A model generated the notes under the pieces. It saw only the letters and a program-made list of their open reading frames with translations, did no database searches and was not told the origin of the DNA. DNA of 64,000 nt from Sphingomonas canadensis (GTDB lineage: Bacteria; Pseudomonadota; Alphaproteobacteria; Sphingomonadales; Sphingomonadaceae), in NCBI RefSeq assembly GCF_026013525.1, contig NZ_JAPDRA010000009.1, positions 1-64,000 of the forward strand, given 5' to 3'. The position numbers and the translations under genes are program-made. Shown in pieces: positions 1-9,390 of the stretch (its first letter is position 1; each line of letters starts with the position of its first letter).

Positions 1-134
<134 letters not shown>

Positions 135-228
135 TTACGCTTCTCCAGATGCGTGAACGGGGGACGCCGGGAATCACCCGGCCTTCGCACGTGCAGTAAC
201 GGCTGGGACGGCGATTGGCAATCGAAAC

Positions 229-244
229 ATAAAGATATCTTTAT
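229..244. promoter_or_regulatory. Perfect palindrome upstream of ahcY, methionine/SAH-type operator
   Basis: ATAAAGATATCTTTAT is a perfect 16-bp inverted repeat about 95 bp upstream of the ahcY start. A near-identical site (one mismatch) lies upstream of the MetE-like gene at 38131. ArsR-family regulators of SAM/SAH metabolism (SahR type) bind A/T-rich palindromes of this kind; the assignment to that family is inference from the two target genes. The other neighbour (254-2023) ends here, so the site belongs to ahcY. Confidence 0.7.
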
Positions 245-253
245 ATGTACTCC

Positions 254-2023
254 TCAGCCCCGCCGCATCGCGCAATAGCGCCAGTTGGTGGCAGGCAGTT
301 CGATCGGCCGGGCGCCCGCATTGGTGAGACGCAGCACCAGCACTCCCGCCCCTTCGGGATGCGCCGTCCAGGCGAGCGCGGGCGGAAGCTCCTGCGCCGC
401 CACGGGGTTCGCGAAGACGACATGGCCCTCTGCATCCAGGCCCGTGACCGGCAGGCGGAGGCTGACCCCTCCCTGCGGCGGGACCGGGACCGGCGGCGCA
501 GCAACCACGCCGTTGAGCATCCCGTTGATCCGCGTGCCGTCGGCGAACGCCAGGGGAGACAGCATCTCCATGGGCGCGCTGGACCAGAACATCGTGCCGC
601 GGCCATTGTTGCGCAGGCCGGTGACGGTCAGCACCTCGGGCAGGCGGCCGCTTTCCCAGCGCGCCGGATTGGAGAGCGCGGCCCAGGCCTCCTCCACGCA
701 ATCCTCGAACCGGAAGCAGGTCCCGCCCGAAAGCCCGCCCTCATCCCCCGCGCCGAAACCCTTGCCGTTGGCGTGGAAAAACCAGCGTCCACGGGGGTTT
801 GGCCCATCGGCGCGGGGTTCGGGAAGCCCCCCCAGCCAGGCCAGCCCGCGCACGATGATCTCGCAATTGGTGCATCCGCGCGCGTCTATCAGCGCCGCGG
901 CATAGGAGCGCACGACCCGCTCGATCACCACCTTGCCGGTCGCGCGGATCTGGAAATTCAGGGTCCCGCGCGGCGCCTCGCAATGGAACATGTCGACGTG
1001 GAAGTTCTTGACCACGGGCGACCCCTGGAAGTCGAAAACCAGGTCCGTCGCCGCGCCGTCACCTTCCGAGATGCAGCCGGTGACGCGCACCGCATCCGAT
1101 CCGAACACCGCGAAGGCCGAGCGCTGGCGGGGGTGGCCGTAAACCCGGCAATTCTCGATCGTGCTGACGTTGCTGGCGGAGTTGCTCTCGGTCGCGCCGG
1201 GCCACACCGGGCCGTGATCGCTCCCCGCCCCCGTCTGGAGCACCAGCGCGCGGGCGAAACAGCCCTGATAGAGATTGTCGCGCCAGGCGCTGGCCAGGCA
1301 GAAGGTGGCGATCGCGCCATATTCGAGCTGGGCGAAGCTGCACCCCCGCACGACATTGGCATAGGATGCGCCGATGTGGATGCCGGTCTGGCCCGCGGCG
1401 CCGGTGCCGCGGAAATGGAAGTTGCGGATATCGTAGCGCGAGCGCCCGATCGTCACCATCGCGTCGGCCTGGTCGCGCGGCAGCCGCGCGAAGATCACGC
1501 CCGGACCGGCGATGCGCAGCGTGGCGCCGCCGCCATCGATATCGACCGCCGCCGAAGATGGCACCGTGGGGAGCCGCAACCCCGCCTCCAGCCGGAAGGT
1601 GCCGCCCAGGAAGCGCATCGGATAAGGCCGCCCGCGCGCCTCCACGAAATCGAACATCGCCTGGATCGCGGGCGCATCGTCATGGCTGCCGTCGCCGCGC
1701 GCGCCGAACTGGAACGGATTGAGATCAGGCTCCGCGAGCTCCCACCAGCCGCCGTCGCGCGAGCGGAAGCCGCCGCGATGCGACAGTTCGCCCCCCGCGC
1801 GCCGGTACAGCGCCTGGCCGCCGTCGCCCGGCACCTCATAGCCCAGGCAGAGCACGACCATCGCCGTATCGGCGATCGCGGCCTCCATGGCCGCCGCGCG
1901 GCTGGCGATGACGAGCGGAACCTCGCTGCCGCCCGGGGCCGCCCCGGCGGGCACCGCAGCGGCGGCGGTTGCGGCGGCCAGCGCGGCGCCGGTCAACAGG
2001 GTGCGTCGGGTTGGCGGCGGCAT
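254..2023 (-). CDS. Tat-exported right-handed beta-helix (pectate-lyase-3-like) protein
   Basis: A 589-residue protein predicted to act outside the cytoplasm. It starts MPPPTRRTLLTGAALAAAT, a twin-arginine-like signal with an Ala-rich hydrophobic stretch ending near AAP, which is why the ATG at 2023 is chosen over one 12 codons upstream. After the signal, a FGARGDGSHDDAPAIQAMFD segment (about residues 115-135) is the classic entry motif of pectate-lyase-3/glycosyl hydrolase 28 beta-helix proteins, followed by repeated short strands with G, N and C. No specific polysaccharide substrate can be inferred. It stands alone on its strand, downstream of the GNAT gene. Confidence 0.7.
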   Translation of the reverse strand: MPPPTRRTLLTGAALAAATAAAAVPAGAAPGGSEVPLVIASRAAAMEAAIADTAMVVLCLGYEVPGDGGQALYRRAGGELSHRGGFRSRDGGWWELAEPDLNPFQFGARGDGSHDDAPAIQAMFDFVEARGRPYPMRFLGGTFRLEAGLRLPTVPSSAAVDIDGGGATLRIAGPGVIFARLPRDQADAMVTIGRSRYDIRNFHFRGTGAAGQTGIHIGASYANVVRGCSFAQLEYGAIATFCLASAWRDNLYQGCFARALVLQTGAGSDHGPVWPGATESNSASNVSTIENCRVYGHPRQRSAFAVFGSDAVRVTGCISEGDGAATDLVFDFQGSPVVKNFHVDMFHCEAPRGTLNFQIRATGKVVIERVVRSYAAALIDARGCTNCEIIVRGLAWLGGLPEPRADGPNPRGRWFFHANGKGFGAGDEGGLSGGTCFRFEDCVEEAWAALSNPARWESGRLPEVLTVTGLRNNGRGTMFWSSAPMEMLSPLAFADGTRINGMLNGVVAAPPVPVPPQGGVSLRLPVTGLDAEGHVVFANPVAAQELPPALAWTAHPEGAGVLVLRLTNAGARPIELPATNWRYCAMRRG

Positions 2024-2070
2024 GGCCGGGAGCCTAGGGCGCGGGCTCTTCGCCCGCAATCGCCCGAATC

Positions 2071-2754
2071 TCAGCCGCGCACCAACACCGTCGCCAATAT
2101 CTCCGCGCGGAAGCGGAAGCCGAGCGATTCATAGAGCGCGATGGCGCCCGCGTTGCTGGCGTAGCTGTGGAGAAAGGGCGTCTCGCCGCGCGCCAGGATG
2201 CCGGCGATCACGCGCCGCATCAGCGCCCCGGCATAGCCGCGCCCGCGCCAATCGGGATGGGTGCAGACGCCGCTCACCTCGGTGAAGCCCGCGGGCTTGA
2301 GCCGTTCGCCCGCCATCGCCACCAGCCGCCCGTCCACCCGCACGCCATGGAAATCGCCCAGCCGGTGGGTGCAGGCGGCATAGGGGCCGGGACGGGTGAG
2401 CATGGCCAGCGCGAACATCTCCGCCGCGTCCCCCTCCCCCAGCGGCGCGATCGCGAAGGCGGGCGGCGGCGCAGGCGTCAGCTCCGCAAGCGTCATCTGG
2501 TGCAGCATCGCCGCGCGCGCCACCACCGTTCCGGGCAGCGGCGGCACCGGCCCGGACTCGACGAGCCACAGTTCGCCCTCCTCCGGCATCAGCGCGGCGA
2601 GCGCGGCCTGGGACGCGGCCGATCCATCCGCAGCCGCGCCGAACAGCCCATGGTCGCGGCGCATCCGCACGGCGAGCGGGCCGCCCTCCGCCAGCGGCGA
2701 CTGGCGGCCGGTCAGCGCGCTCCAGGCGGGGCGATCAAGCGGGTGGCCGGTCAT
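2071..2754 (-). CDS. GNAT-family N-acetyltransferase
   Basis: A 227-residue cytoplasmic protein. The C-terminal half carries the acetyl-CoA-binding signature VCTHPDWRGRGYAGALMRRV (about 165-185) followed by PFLHSYASNAGAIALYESLGF, typical GNAT motifs A and B. The N-terminal half resembles the FR47-like subgroup that has two tandem GNAT folds. The acceptor substrate is unknown. It sits 21 bp downstream of yqgE on the same strand and may be cotranscribed with it. The start ATG at 2754 gives the whole domain. Confidence 0.85.
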   Translation of the reverse strand: MTGHPLDRPAWSALTGRQSPLAEGGPLAVRMRRDHGLFGAAADGSAASQAALAALMPEEGELWLVESGPVPPLPGTVVARAAMLHQMTLAELTPAPPPAFAIAPLGEGDAAEMFALAMLTRPGPYAACTHRLGDFHGVRVDGRLVAMAGERLKPAGFTEVSGVCTHPDWRGRGYAGALMRRVIAGILARGETPFLHSYASNAGAIALYESLGFRFRAEILATVLVRG

Positions 2755-2775
2755 GGCGCCGTACCTGCGCCGCGC

Positions 2776-3336
2776 TCAGGCCCGGCCGGTGCTGTTCGAA
2801 AGCAGGCGTGGATCGATGCCAGCGGCGGCGAAGGCGCGTTCCCAGCGGTCTTCGGCCGCAACCCCGTAGAGCAGTTCCGTATCGCCCGGCGTGTTGAACC
2901 AGCCGTGGCGCGTCAGTTCGCTGTCGAGCTGCCCCTCGCCCCAGCCGGCATAGCCGAGCGCGACCAGCCATTGCGCGGGGCCGGCGCCCTCCGCGATCGC
3001 CTTCAGCACGTCGATCGTGCCCGAAAGCGACCAGCGGCCCGCGACGTCGATCGTATCCTGTCCGCCCCAATCGGTGGAATGGATCACGAAGCCGCGCCGC
3101 GGCTCCACCGGGCCGCCGAAATGCACGTCCACATCGGGCACGTCGCCCGGCGCGATATCGAACTGGCGCAGCAAATCGTGCAGCCCCAGCCCCTCGATCG
3201 TCTCGCCGATGCCGATTCCCAGCGCGCCCTCGCTATCATGGGCGCACATCGCGATCACCGCGCGTTCGAAGCGCGGATCGCCGATTCCCGGCATCGCGAG
3301 CAGGAACTGGCCGGTAAGGAACTGGGGCGAATCCAT
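2776..3336 (-). CDS. YqgE/AlgH family protein (UPF0301)
   Basis: A 186-residue cytoplasmic protein beginning MDSPQFLTGQFLLAMPGIGD, the family's highly conserved N-terminus, with FVIHSTDW, ALGYAGWGEGQLDSEL and W-F-N-T-P-G-D further on. Length matches the family (about 185). The biochemical role of YqgE is not settled; AlgH was linked to alginate control in Pseudomonas. It is divergent from the peroxiredoxin gene at 3435, and the roughly 100-bp gap between them must hold both promoters. Confidence 0.93.
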   Translation of the reverse strand: MDSPQFLTGQFLLAMPGIGDPRFERAVIAMCAHDSEGALGIGIGETIEGLGLHDLLRQFDIAPGDVPDVDVHFGGPVEPRRGFVIHSTDWGGQDTIDVAGRWSLSGTIDVLKAIAEGAGPAQWLVALGYAGWGEGQLDSELTRHGWFNTPGDTELLYGVAAEDRWERAFAAAGIDPRLLSNSTGRA

Positions 3337-3434
3337 CCTGTTGCAACATATCTGCGCCAGGCCGCCTTCGCCACGCTTGAAAATGGCGGCGGCAACGCCA
3401 ATTGGTGCGGGACTATTCCAGGAGGAGGACCCCC

Positions 3435-3917
3435 ATGACGATCCAGGCCGGTGACCGCGTTCCCAATACCAAGCTGTTCAAGGTCACCCCGGGCGGGACC
3501 GAGCCCGTGCAGAGCGAGGATTATTTCGCCGGCCGCACGATCGCGCTGTTCTCCGTCCCCGGCGCCTTCACCCCCACCTGCTCCGCCAAGCACCTGCCCG
3601 GCTTCGTCGAGAAGGCCGCCGAGCTGAAGGCCAAGGGCATCGACGAGATCGCCTGCACCGCGGTGAACGACGCCTTTGTGATGACCGCCTGGGCCAAGGC
3701 GAGCGATGTGGGCGACAGCGTGACGATGCTGGCCGACGGCAACGGCGATTTCGCCAAGGCGCTGGGCCTGGAGATGGACGGCAGCGGTTTCGGCCTGGGC
3801 GTGCGCGGCAAGCGCTTCTCGGCGGTGATCGCCGACGGCGTGGTAAAGCAGCTCAACGTCGAAGGCCCTGGCGAGTTCAAGGTGAGCACCGCCGAATATA
3901 TGCTCGAATCGCTCTGA
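3435..3917 (+). CDS. Peroxiredoxin, Prx5/AhpE-like (glutaredoxin- or GSH-dependent type)
   Basis: A 160-residue thiol peroxidase that reduces H2O2 and organic peroxides. The active-site segment PGAFTPTCSAKHLPGF (about residues 40-55) holds the peroxidatic Cys, with the P-x3-T-x2-C pattern of the Prx5 subfamily. The C-terminus lacks a fused glutaredoxin domain. The ATG at 3435 follows a very strong AGGAGGAGGAC ribosome site; an upstream in-frame GTG is not needed. A GC-rich hairpin follows the stop. Relevance: the neighbourhood is rich in redox and aromatic chemistry but this gene is not linked to the island. Confidence 0.93.
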   Translation: MTIQAGDRVPNTKLFKVTPGGTEPVQSEDYFAGRTIALFSVPGAFTPTCSAKHLPGFVEKAAELKAKGIDEIACTAVNDAFVMTAWAKASDVGDSVTMLADGNGDFAKALGLEMDGSGFGLGVRGKRFSAVIADGVVKQLNVEGPGEFKVSTAEYMLESL

Positions 3918-3926
3918 TCCGGGCCT

Positions 3927-3956
3927 TGGCGCCGGCCCCCCGGCGGACCGGCGCCA
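3927..3956 (+). terminator. Hairpin after the peroxiredoxin gene
   Basis: GGCGCCGG and CCGGCGCC form perfect 8-bp arms (9 with the flanking T/A) around a 12-base loop, starting about 10 bases after the stop. There is no clear T-run, so it may act as a GC-type terminator or stabilise the 3' end. Confidence 0.5.
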
Positions 3957-4026
3957 CGAACCGGCCGGCGATCAGGAACCGGCGGCGCCCGCCGGAGTTG
4001 GTCATCAAAGCATAGGAGGACTGCAC

Positions 4027-4269
4027 ATGGTCACCGATACCCCCGGTTCCGAGACCCCCGCCCCCAAGCCCGAGGCGGAAGAGCCCAAATCGTTCCTGGA
4101 ACAGGCCCAGGAAGCCATCGAGGACGCTTTCGAAGCCACGGTGGAAACCGTGAAGGAGCATCCGGTGGCATCCGCGGCGATCGCTGCGGGCGCGGCGGCC
4201 GCGATCGGCGGCGCGGTGTTCGCGGCCAGCAAGCTGCTGGGCGGCGACGACGAGGCCGACAAGGGCTGA
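4027..4269 (+). CDS. Small acidic protein with a hydrophobic Ala/Gly helix
   Basis: An 80-residue protein of unknown function. Residues 1-50 are Pro/Glu-rich and acidic with an amphipathic stretch (FLEQAQEAIEDAFEATVETV); residues 53-75 (ASAAIAAGAAAAIGGAVFAA) could be a membrane-spanning or membrane-dipping helix, followed by a charged GGDDEADKG tail. The layout recalls small stress proteins of the DUF883/YqjD type, but the similarity is only in architecture. A strong AGGAGG site 8 bases before the ATG and a terminator after the stop argue that it is a real single-gene unit. Confidence 0.75.
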   Translation: MVTDTPGSETPAPKPEAEEPKSFLEQAQEAIEDAFEATVETVKEHPVASAAIAAGAAAAIGGAVFAASKLLGGDDEADKG

Positions 4270-4308
4270 TCTCCCGGTCGCGGCACCTCTGCGCGCGGAC
4301 ATCCGGTT

Positions 4309-4332
4309 CCTCCCCCGGTCAACTGGGGGAGG
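4309..4332 (+). terminator. Terminator-like inverted repeat after the small acidic protein
   Basis: CCTCCCCC and GGGGGAGG form 8-bp arms around an 8-base loop, followed by ATTT. Placed about 40 bases after the stop at 4269 and before the AMP nucleosidase gene. Confidence 0.5.
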
Positions 4333-4417
4333 ATTTCCGGCCGTTACACGCGGCGTTTCGTTACGCTCGCGGCATTGGCGGCTTGCCAGAATCGCCCCTA
4401 TGGCTTAGCCGCCGAAG

Positions 4418-5857
4418 ATGACTCAAGCTTCCCAAATCGTAGAAGAGCTGGACCGGCTCTATCGCGCCTCCGTCGAGCGCCTGCAGGCAGCCATCGAGCG
4501 CTACCTGACCGACGGCACCCCGCCCGATCCGCAATCGCGCAACGACGGGTCCTTCGCCTATCCCGAAATCCGCCTGTCCTATCGCGGCGGCGTGAACGAG
4601 CAGCAGGCGCCGATGCGCTCCTTCGGCCGACTGACCGATCCGGGCGAATACCGCATCACCGTGACCAAGCCGGCGATGTTCGCGGAATATCTGATCGAGC
4701 AGCTCACCTTCCTGATCGAGGACTATGACGTGCGCGTCATGGCCCAGCCGGGGCGGCAGGAGATCCCCTTCCCCTATGTGCTCGATCCCGGCCATGCGCT
4801 GAGTCTGGAGCAGGTTTCGGTGATGGACCTGGCCCGCCATTTCCCCGCGACCGAGCTGGCGCATATCGGCGACGAGATCGCCGACGGGTTGTGGATATCC
4901 CCCGACGAGAGCCGCCCGCTGGCGCTGTTCGACGGGCTGCGCACCGATTTCAGCCTCGCGCGGCTGCGCCACTACACCGGCACCGCGACCGAGCATGTGC
5001 AGCAATATATCCTGTTCACCAACTATCACCGCTATGTCGACGAATTCGTCCGCTGGGCCTGTACCCAGCTTGGCCCGGACAGCCGCTTCACCGCGGTATC
5101 CGGCCCCGGCGGGATCGTGATCGAGGACGGCGACGATCCGGACAAGCTGCTGACCGACAGCGCCTGGCGCCGCCACCAGATGCCGGCATGGCACCTGATG
5201 GCGCCGGGCCGCACGGGCATCACGCTCGTCAACATCGGCGTCGGCCCTTCCAACGCCAAGACGATCACCGATCACATGGCGGTGCTGCGGCCCGAGGCGT
5301 GGCTGATGATCGGCCATTGCGGCGGGCTGCGCCCCAGCCAGCGGATCGGCGACTATGTGCTGGCCCACGCCTATCTGCGCGACGATCATGTGCTGGACGA
5401 CGTGCTGCCGCCCGAAATCCCGATCCCGGCGATCGCCGAGGTGCAGCTCGCGCTGGCGCGGGCGGCGGAAGTGGTTTCGGGTCAGTCGGGCGACGAGCTG
5501 AAGCGGCGGCTGCGTACCGGCACGATCGTGACCACCGACGACCGCAACTGGGAGCTGCAGATCTCGCGCTCCTCGCTGCGCTTCTCGCTCAGCCGCGCGG
5601 TGGGCGTGGACATGGAGAGCGCGACGCTGGCGGCGCAGGGATATCGCTTCCGCGTGCCCTATGGCACGTTGCTGTGCGTGTCGGACAAGCCGCTGCACGG
5701 CGAGCTGAAGCTGCCCGGCCAGGCCAACCGCTTCTACGAGCGCGCCATCGCCGAGCATCTGAAGATCGGTATCGAGGCGGTGGAGGAGCTGCGCCGCGAG
5801 GGCGCGAAGCTGCACAGCCGCAAGCTGCGCGCGTTCAACGAGCCGCCGTTCCGGTAA
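4418..5857 (+). CDS. amn: AMP nucleosidase
   Basis: A 479-residue cytoplasmic enzyme that hydrolyses AMP to adenine and ribose 5-phosphate, regulating the adenylate pool. Length and order of motifs match Amn: an N-terminal regulatory domain with FAYPEIRLSYRG, then the nucleoside-phosphorylase-like catalytic domain with TLVNIGVGPSNAKTITDHM, MIGHCGGLR and VDMESATLAAQGYRFRVPYG, where the MES segment contacts the ribose and LCVSDKPLHGELK closes the site. No operon partner: the next gene (5870) is convergent with only a 12-bp gap. Confidence 0.95.
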   Translation: MTQASQIVEELDRLYRASVERLQAAIERYLTDGTPPDPQSRNDGSFAYPEIRLSYRGGVNEQQAPMRSFGRLTDPGEYRITVTKPAMFAEYLIEQLTFLIEDYDVRVMAQPGRQEIPFPYVLDPGHALSLEQVSVMDLARHFPATELAHIGDEIADGLWISPDESRPLALFDGLRTDFSLARLRHYTGTATEHVQQYILFTNYHRYVDEFVRWACTQLGPDSRFTAVSGPGGIVIEDGDDPDKLLTDSAWRRHQMPAWHLMAPGRTGITLVNIGVGPSNAKTITDHMAVLRPEAWLMIGHCGGLRPSQRIGDYVLAHAYLRDDHVLDDVLPPEIPIPAIAEVQLALARAAEVVSGQSGDELKRRLRTGTIVTTDDRNWELQISRSSLRFSLSRAVGVDMESATLAAQGYRFRVPYGTLLCVSDKPLHGELKLPGQANRFYERAIAEHLKIGIEAVEELRREGAKLHSRKLRAFNEPPFR

Positions 5858-5869
5858 GGGAGGCCTAGC

Positions 5870-6637
5870 TTATCGCGTCAGCTGAAATTCGACGACCAAG
5901 CTGACTGGTACCACCGTCTCGTCCGAAGCAGGTCCCGGGGCGGCGACATTCGTCATGAAGCTCATAAACTCCATGAAGATGCTCGTTGTTGCAGCCACGA
6001 AATCCTGGCGCTCGCTGATCTTGACGACGGTCGCGCGGCGAAGCCCCAGGGTCACGGCATAAGCGTTCGCCTCGTCCTGAGCCTTGGCGATCGCGTCGGC
6101 CTTGGCCTTGCGCATCGGGCCGACATAGTCGTCGAGCAGCGCAAGCACGGTCTTCTCCGTCGCGCCGCCGCTGGCCTTCACCGCGGCCTCCGCACCCGAA
6201 ATCGCGGCGCGGCTCGTGGCGTCGAACGTCACTTCCTCAGTCGCAATATATCCGGGCGCCGCGCTCTCCTCCTCGCCCGTCGTATCGCTCGATATTTCGC
6301 TCACCATGTCGAGCGTGACGTTCGGCTTGCTGCGCGTCCCAAAGCTCGAGATCAGGCCGGCCAGCGACCTGGGCGGGCCAGCCAGCGGTCGCGCTTCACG
6401 GATGTTCAGCGCAGCCAGCGACTGAACCAGCTTGGCGCGGTTCGCCGCCAGCACCGCAGATGCCGCCGCCTCGTCCTTGCCCTTCGCGGTCAGCTTGACC
6501 GAGAAGCGGAAGCGCTGCGCGGGCACCGTCACTTGTCCGTTTGCCACGATTTCCACCGTGACCGGCCCTGGGTTGGCCTGCGCGAAAGCGGTGGCGGGCG
6601 CAGCCAGCAACGCCAATGCGAGTGCGTATCTGATCAT
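5870..6637 (-). CDS. SIMPL (DUF541) domain protein, exported
   Basis: A 255-residue protein with a signal peptide (MIRYALALALLAAPATAFAQ, cleavage likely after AFA-Q). The mature part has the SIMPL/DUF541 pattern: a first strand VTVEIVANGQVTVPAQRFRF, the middle helix with KAKADAIAKAQDEANAYAVTLGL (about 175-197), then a final strand VPVSLVVEFQLTR. Family members are periplasmic or outer-membrane proteins (for example oxidative-stress defence protein YggE) without a known catalytic activity. The ATG at 6637 is the only start that leaves an intact signal peptide. It follows the M2 peptidase gene by 32 bp and is probably cotranscribed. Confidence 0.85.
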   Translation of the reverse strand: MIRYALALALLAAPATAFAQANPGPVTVEIVANGQVTVPAQRFRFSVKLTAKGKDEAAASAVLAANRAKLVQSLAALNIREARPLAGPPRSLAGLISSFGTRSKPNVTLDMVSEISSDTTGEEESAAPGYIATEEVTFDATSRAAISGAEAAVKASGGATEKTVLALLDDYVGPMRKAKADAIAKAQDEANAYAVTLGLRRATVVKISERQDFVAATTSIFMEFMSFMTNVAAPGPASDETVVPVSLVVEFQLTR

Positions 6638-6669
6638 CCAGTATTTCCCTCTGTATCCCGCGCCGACCC

Positions 6670-8535
6670 TTACCAGCCCTCGGGCTGGCCCTTCGTCTGC
6701 TCGTCGAGCCAGTCCTTCAGCGGGCCGAAATATTCGACCAGCGCCTTGCCCGATATCTCGCGCGTGCCGGTGAAGGCCTCCAGCGCGTCGGGCCAGGGCT
6801 TGGACGCGCCCATCGCCAGCATCGCGTTCAGCTTGGTGCCGACTTCCTTGTTGCCGAAGAAGGAACAGCGGTGGAGCGGCCCCTTCCAGCCCGCCTGCTC
6901 GCACGCGGCCTTGTAGAACTGGAACTGCAGGATCCGCGCGAGGAAATAGCGCGTGTAGGGCACGTTGTTGGGAATATGGTATTTCGCGCCCGGATCGAAC
7001 TTGTCCTCGCCGCGCGGCTCGGGCGGGGTGATGCCCTGATACCGCAGGCGCAGCGCGTTCCAGGCGGAATTGTAATTGTCCGTCTTGGTCTCGCCCGAAA
7101 AGACGCCCCAGCGCCACTTGTCCATCAGCAGGCCGAAGGGCAGGAACGCCACCTTGTCCATCGCCTGGCGCAGCAGCAGGCCGATGTCCTTGTCGGCGCT
7201 GGGCACCTTCGACGGATCGAGCAGGCCGATCTGCACCAGATATTCCGGCGTGATCGAAAGCGCGATGAAATCGCCGATCGCCTCGTGGAAACCATCGTTC
7301 GCGCCGGTGCGATAGAGCAACGGCTGATCCTTGTAGGCGCGCTGATAGTAATTGTGGCCCAGCTCATGGTGGATCGTGACGAAATCGTCCGAATTCACCT
7401 TGATGCACATTTTGATGCGCAGATCGTCCTTGTCGTCCAGATCCCAGGCGGAGGCGTGGCACTGGACCTCGCGGTCGCGCGGCTTCAGGAACTGCGAGCG
7501 GGTCCAGAAGGTGTCGGGCAGGCCCGCGAAACCGAGCGACGAATAGAAATTCTCGCCCGCCTTCACCATCTTGAGATGGTCATAGCCCTTCTGCTGGAGC
7601 AGCTCGCCGACATCGAAGCCCAGGTCGCCCGATCCGGGGGGCGCGACGATGTCGTAGATGTTGCCCCATTCCTGCGCCCACATATTGCCGAGCAGATCGG
7701 CACGGATCGGGCCGCTGGCGGGCTGCACCGCGCTGCCGTACTTCTGGTTGAGCTTCATGCGCACATAGCGGTGGAGCGAATCGTACAGCGGCTTCACCTC
7801 AAGCCACAGCTTGTCGGTGAGCGCGGCGAACTCGTCGGCGGGCATGTCATAGCCGGAACGCCACATCGCGCCGACATCCTTGAAGCCCAGCTCGCCCGCG
7901 CCCTCATTGGCGATGCCGACCATCTTGGCATAGTCCGCGCGCATCGGCGCGCCGACGTTGTTGTGCCAACTGATCCACATCTCCTTCAGCTCGGCGGGGT
8001 TGCGGTTGGTCCCCATCTCCGCCTCGATGTCGCTGCCGCTGATCTCCTTGCCGCGCAGCGTGCCCCGGCCCTTGCCGTACATCGATCCGATGCGCGTCGC
8101 GATCTCCGAAAGCTCACCCGCCGCGCCGGGCCGCGTGGGCGCGGGCAGCACAATCGCGCTGCGCAGGATGTCGAGCTTGCGCTTGGTATCGGGCGAGAGG
8201 TCCTTGACGTTCTGGTACTTGGCGGCCTCCAGCGCGAACTTCACCGCCATCTCCGTCCCGCGCGCGCCATAGGCGGCGACCAGCGCGTCGGTATCGTCGG
8301 TGATGAAGGTCGCGTTGATCCAGGCGACCCTGCCCGCCTCTAGGTTGAATTCATAGAATTCCTTCTCCGCCCGGGCGACGAAGGCGTCCGCCTCGGCCGC
8401 GGTCGGCTCCTGGGCGGCGGCCGCGGCGGCGGGCTTGGCCTTGGCCTTGCCGGTCTGGGCGGCGGCGGGAACGGAAACGGACGGAAGCGCGAGCATCGCG
8501 GCGAGCGCGAGCATCGAAGTGCCGATACGGATCAT
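6670..8535 (-). CDS. M2-family (ACE-like) zinc peptidase, exported
   Basis: A 621-residue peptidyl-dipeptidase. A signal peptide (about residues 1-26, ending AAAQ) sends it to the periplasm. The zinc site HHELGHNYYQRAY (HExxH, about residues 385-397) and the downstream GANDGFHEAIGDFIALS supplying the third Glu ligand are diagnostic for the angiotensin-converting enzyme family. Bacterial M2 enzymes remove dipeptides from peptide C-termini, so nutrition from peptides is likely. It precedes the SIMPL gene on the same strand. Confidence 0.93.
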   Translation of the reverse strand: MIRIGTSMLALAAMLALPSVSVPAAAQTGKAKAKPAAAAAAQEPTAAEADAFVARAEKEFYEFNLEAGRVAWINATFITDDTDALVAAYGARGTEMAVKFALEAAKYQNVKDLSPDTKRKLDILRSAIVLPAPTRPGAAGELSEIATRIGSMYGKGRGTLRGKEISGSDIEAEMGTNRNPAELKEMWISWHNNVGAPMRADYAKMVGIANEGAGELGFKDVGAMWRSGYDMPADEFAALTDKLWLEVKPLYDSLHRYVRMKLNQKYGSAVQPASGPIRADLLGNMWAQEWGNIYDIVAPPGSGDLGFDVGELLQQKGYDHLKMVKAGENFYSSLGFAGLPDTFWTRSQFLKPRDREVQCHASAWDLDDKDDLRIKMCIKVNSDDFVTIHHELGHNYYQRAYKDQPLLYRTGANDGFHEAIGDFIALSITPEYLVQIGLLDPSKVPSADKDIGLLLRQAMDKVAFLPFGLLMDKWRWGVFSGETKTDNYNSAWNALRLRYQGITPPEPRGEDKFDPGAKYHIPNNVPYTRYFLARILQFQFYKAACEQAGWKGPLHRCSFFGNKEVGTKLNAMLAMGASKPWPDALEAFTGTREISGKALVEYFGPLKDWLDEQTKGQPEGW

Positions 8536-8595
8536 GAAGAAAGCCTCGAACTCGATTTCGGGATGGACGGAGACTGCGCGCCGGGGCGCCGCCGG

Positions 8596-9390
8596 TCAAG
8601 CGGCGAGGAAATCGGCGATCGCGCGGCCCAGTTCGGGCCGGGTGACGGAGCTCATATGGTTGCCCGGCACCTCCACCAGCGTCGCATCGGGCAGCAGCGC
8701 GGCCAGCTCGCCCGCCGGCCCGTTGTCCTGATCCTCCGCCCCGCACACCACGAGCACCGGCGCGGCGATCGCCGCCACCGTCTCGCGCGGGGTATCGACG
8801 AAGGTGTCGAGGATATGGATCAGCGCCTGGGGATCGCCCTTTGTGGTCTTCAGGAACGCCTCGGTCATCCATTCGGACGAGCCGCGCTGGAAGCTGCCCA
8901 GGCCGGTGAGCACGCGCCGGAAATATCCGCCCCGCCCCTCCGTATGGATCAGTCCGCGTAGCCCCATGCCGGAGAGCACCACGCGGCGCGGCGCGGCGCC
9001 GTTCGCCAGCATCCGCACGCTGGTCCGCGCGCCGAGCGAATAGCCGCCCAGGTCATAGTCGGTGAGGCCGAGATGTTCGATCAGCGCCATGCCGTCGCGC
9101 ATCAGCACATCGGGCGGATAGCTGGCCGCGTCGTGCGGCCTGGCGCTTTCGCCGTGCGCGCGCAGATCGGGCATGATCACGCGGAAGCCGCGATCGGCGA
9201 CCTGTTCGGCATGGCCATAGCGCAGCCAGTTGACGAAGGCGTTTGAGAAATATCCGTGGATCAGCACCACGGGCCGCCCCTCCCCCATCTCGTGCCACGC
9301 GAGCTGGGTGCCGTCGAAGCTGGTGAAGCGATGCGTCTCAGTCGGGAATTTTGCCAACGGCCTCGATCCAGCGTTCGTTGAGCTTGTCAT
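8596..9390 (-). CDS. Alpha/beta-hydrolase
   Basis: A protein of up to 264 residues with the alpha/beta-hydrolase fold: oxyanion segment VVLIHGYFSN, the nucleophile elbow GGYSLGAR (Ser), an Asp in VCGAEDQDN, and the catalytic His in PGNHMSSV near the C-terminus. The substrate is unknown; esterase or lactonase are equally possible. The annotated ATG at 9390 overlaps the upstream GFA gene by 53 bp, which is unusual; a TTG 13 codons inside, LAKFPTETHRF, would shorten the overlap and is a plausible alternative start. Confidence 0.85.
   Translation of the reverse strand: MTSSTNAGSRPLAKFPTETHRFTSFDGTQLAWHEMGEGRPVVLIHGYFSNAFVNWLRYGHAEQVADRGFRVIMPDLRAHGESARPHDAASYPPDVLMRDGMALIEHLGLTDYDLGGYSLGARTSVRMLANGAAPRRVVLSGMGLRGLIHTEGRGGYFRRVLTGLGSFQRGSSEWMTEAFLKTTKGDPQALIHILDTFVDTPRETVAAIAAPVLVVCGAEDQDNGPAGELAALLPDATLVEVPGNHMSSVTRPELGRAIADFLAA

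Noticed and set aside
135..253. SAH riboswitch upstream of ahcY
   Set aside because: The short leader shows a DNA palindrome of operator type but no arrangement of stems that I could match to the SAH riboswitch core; a covariance-model search would decide.
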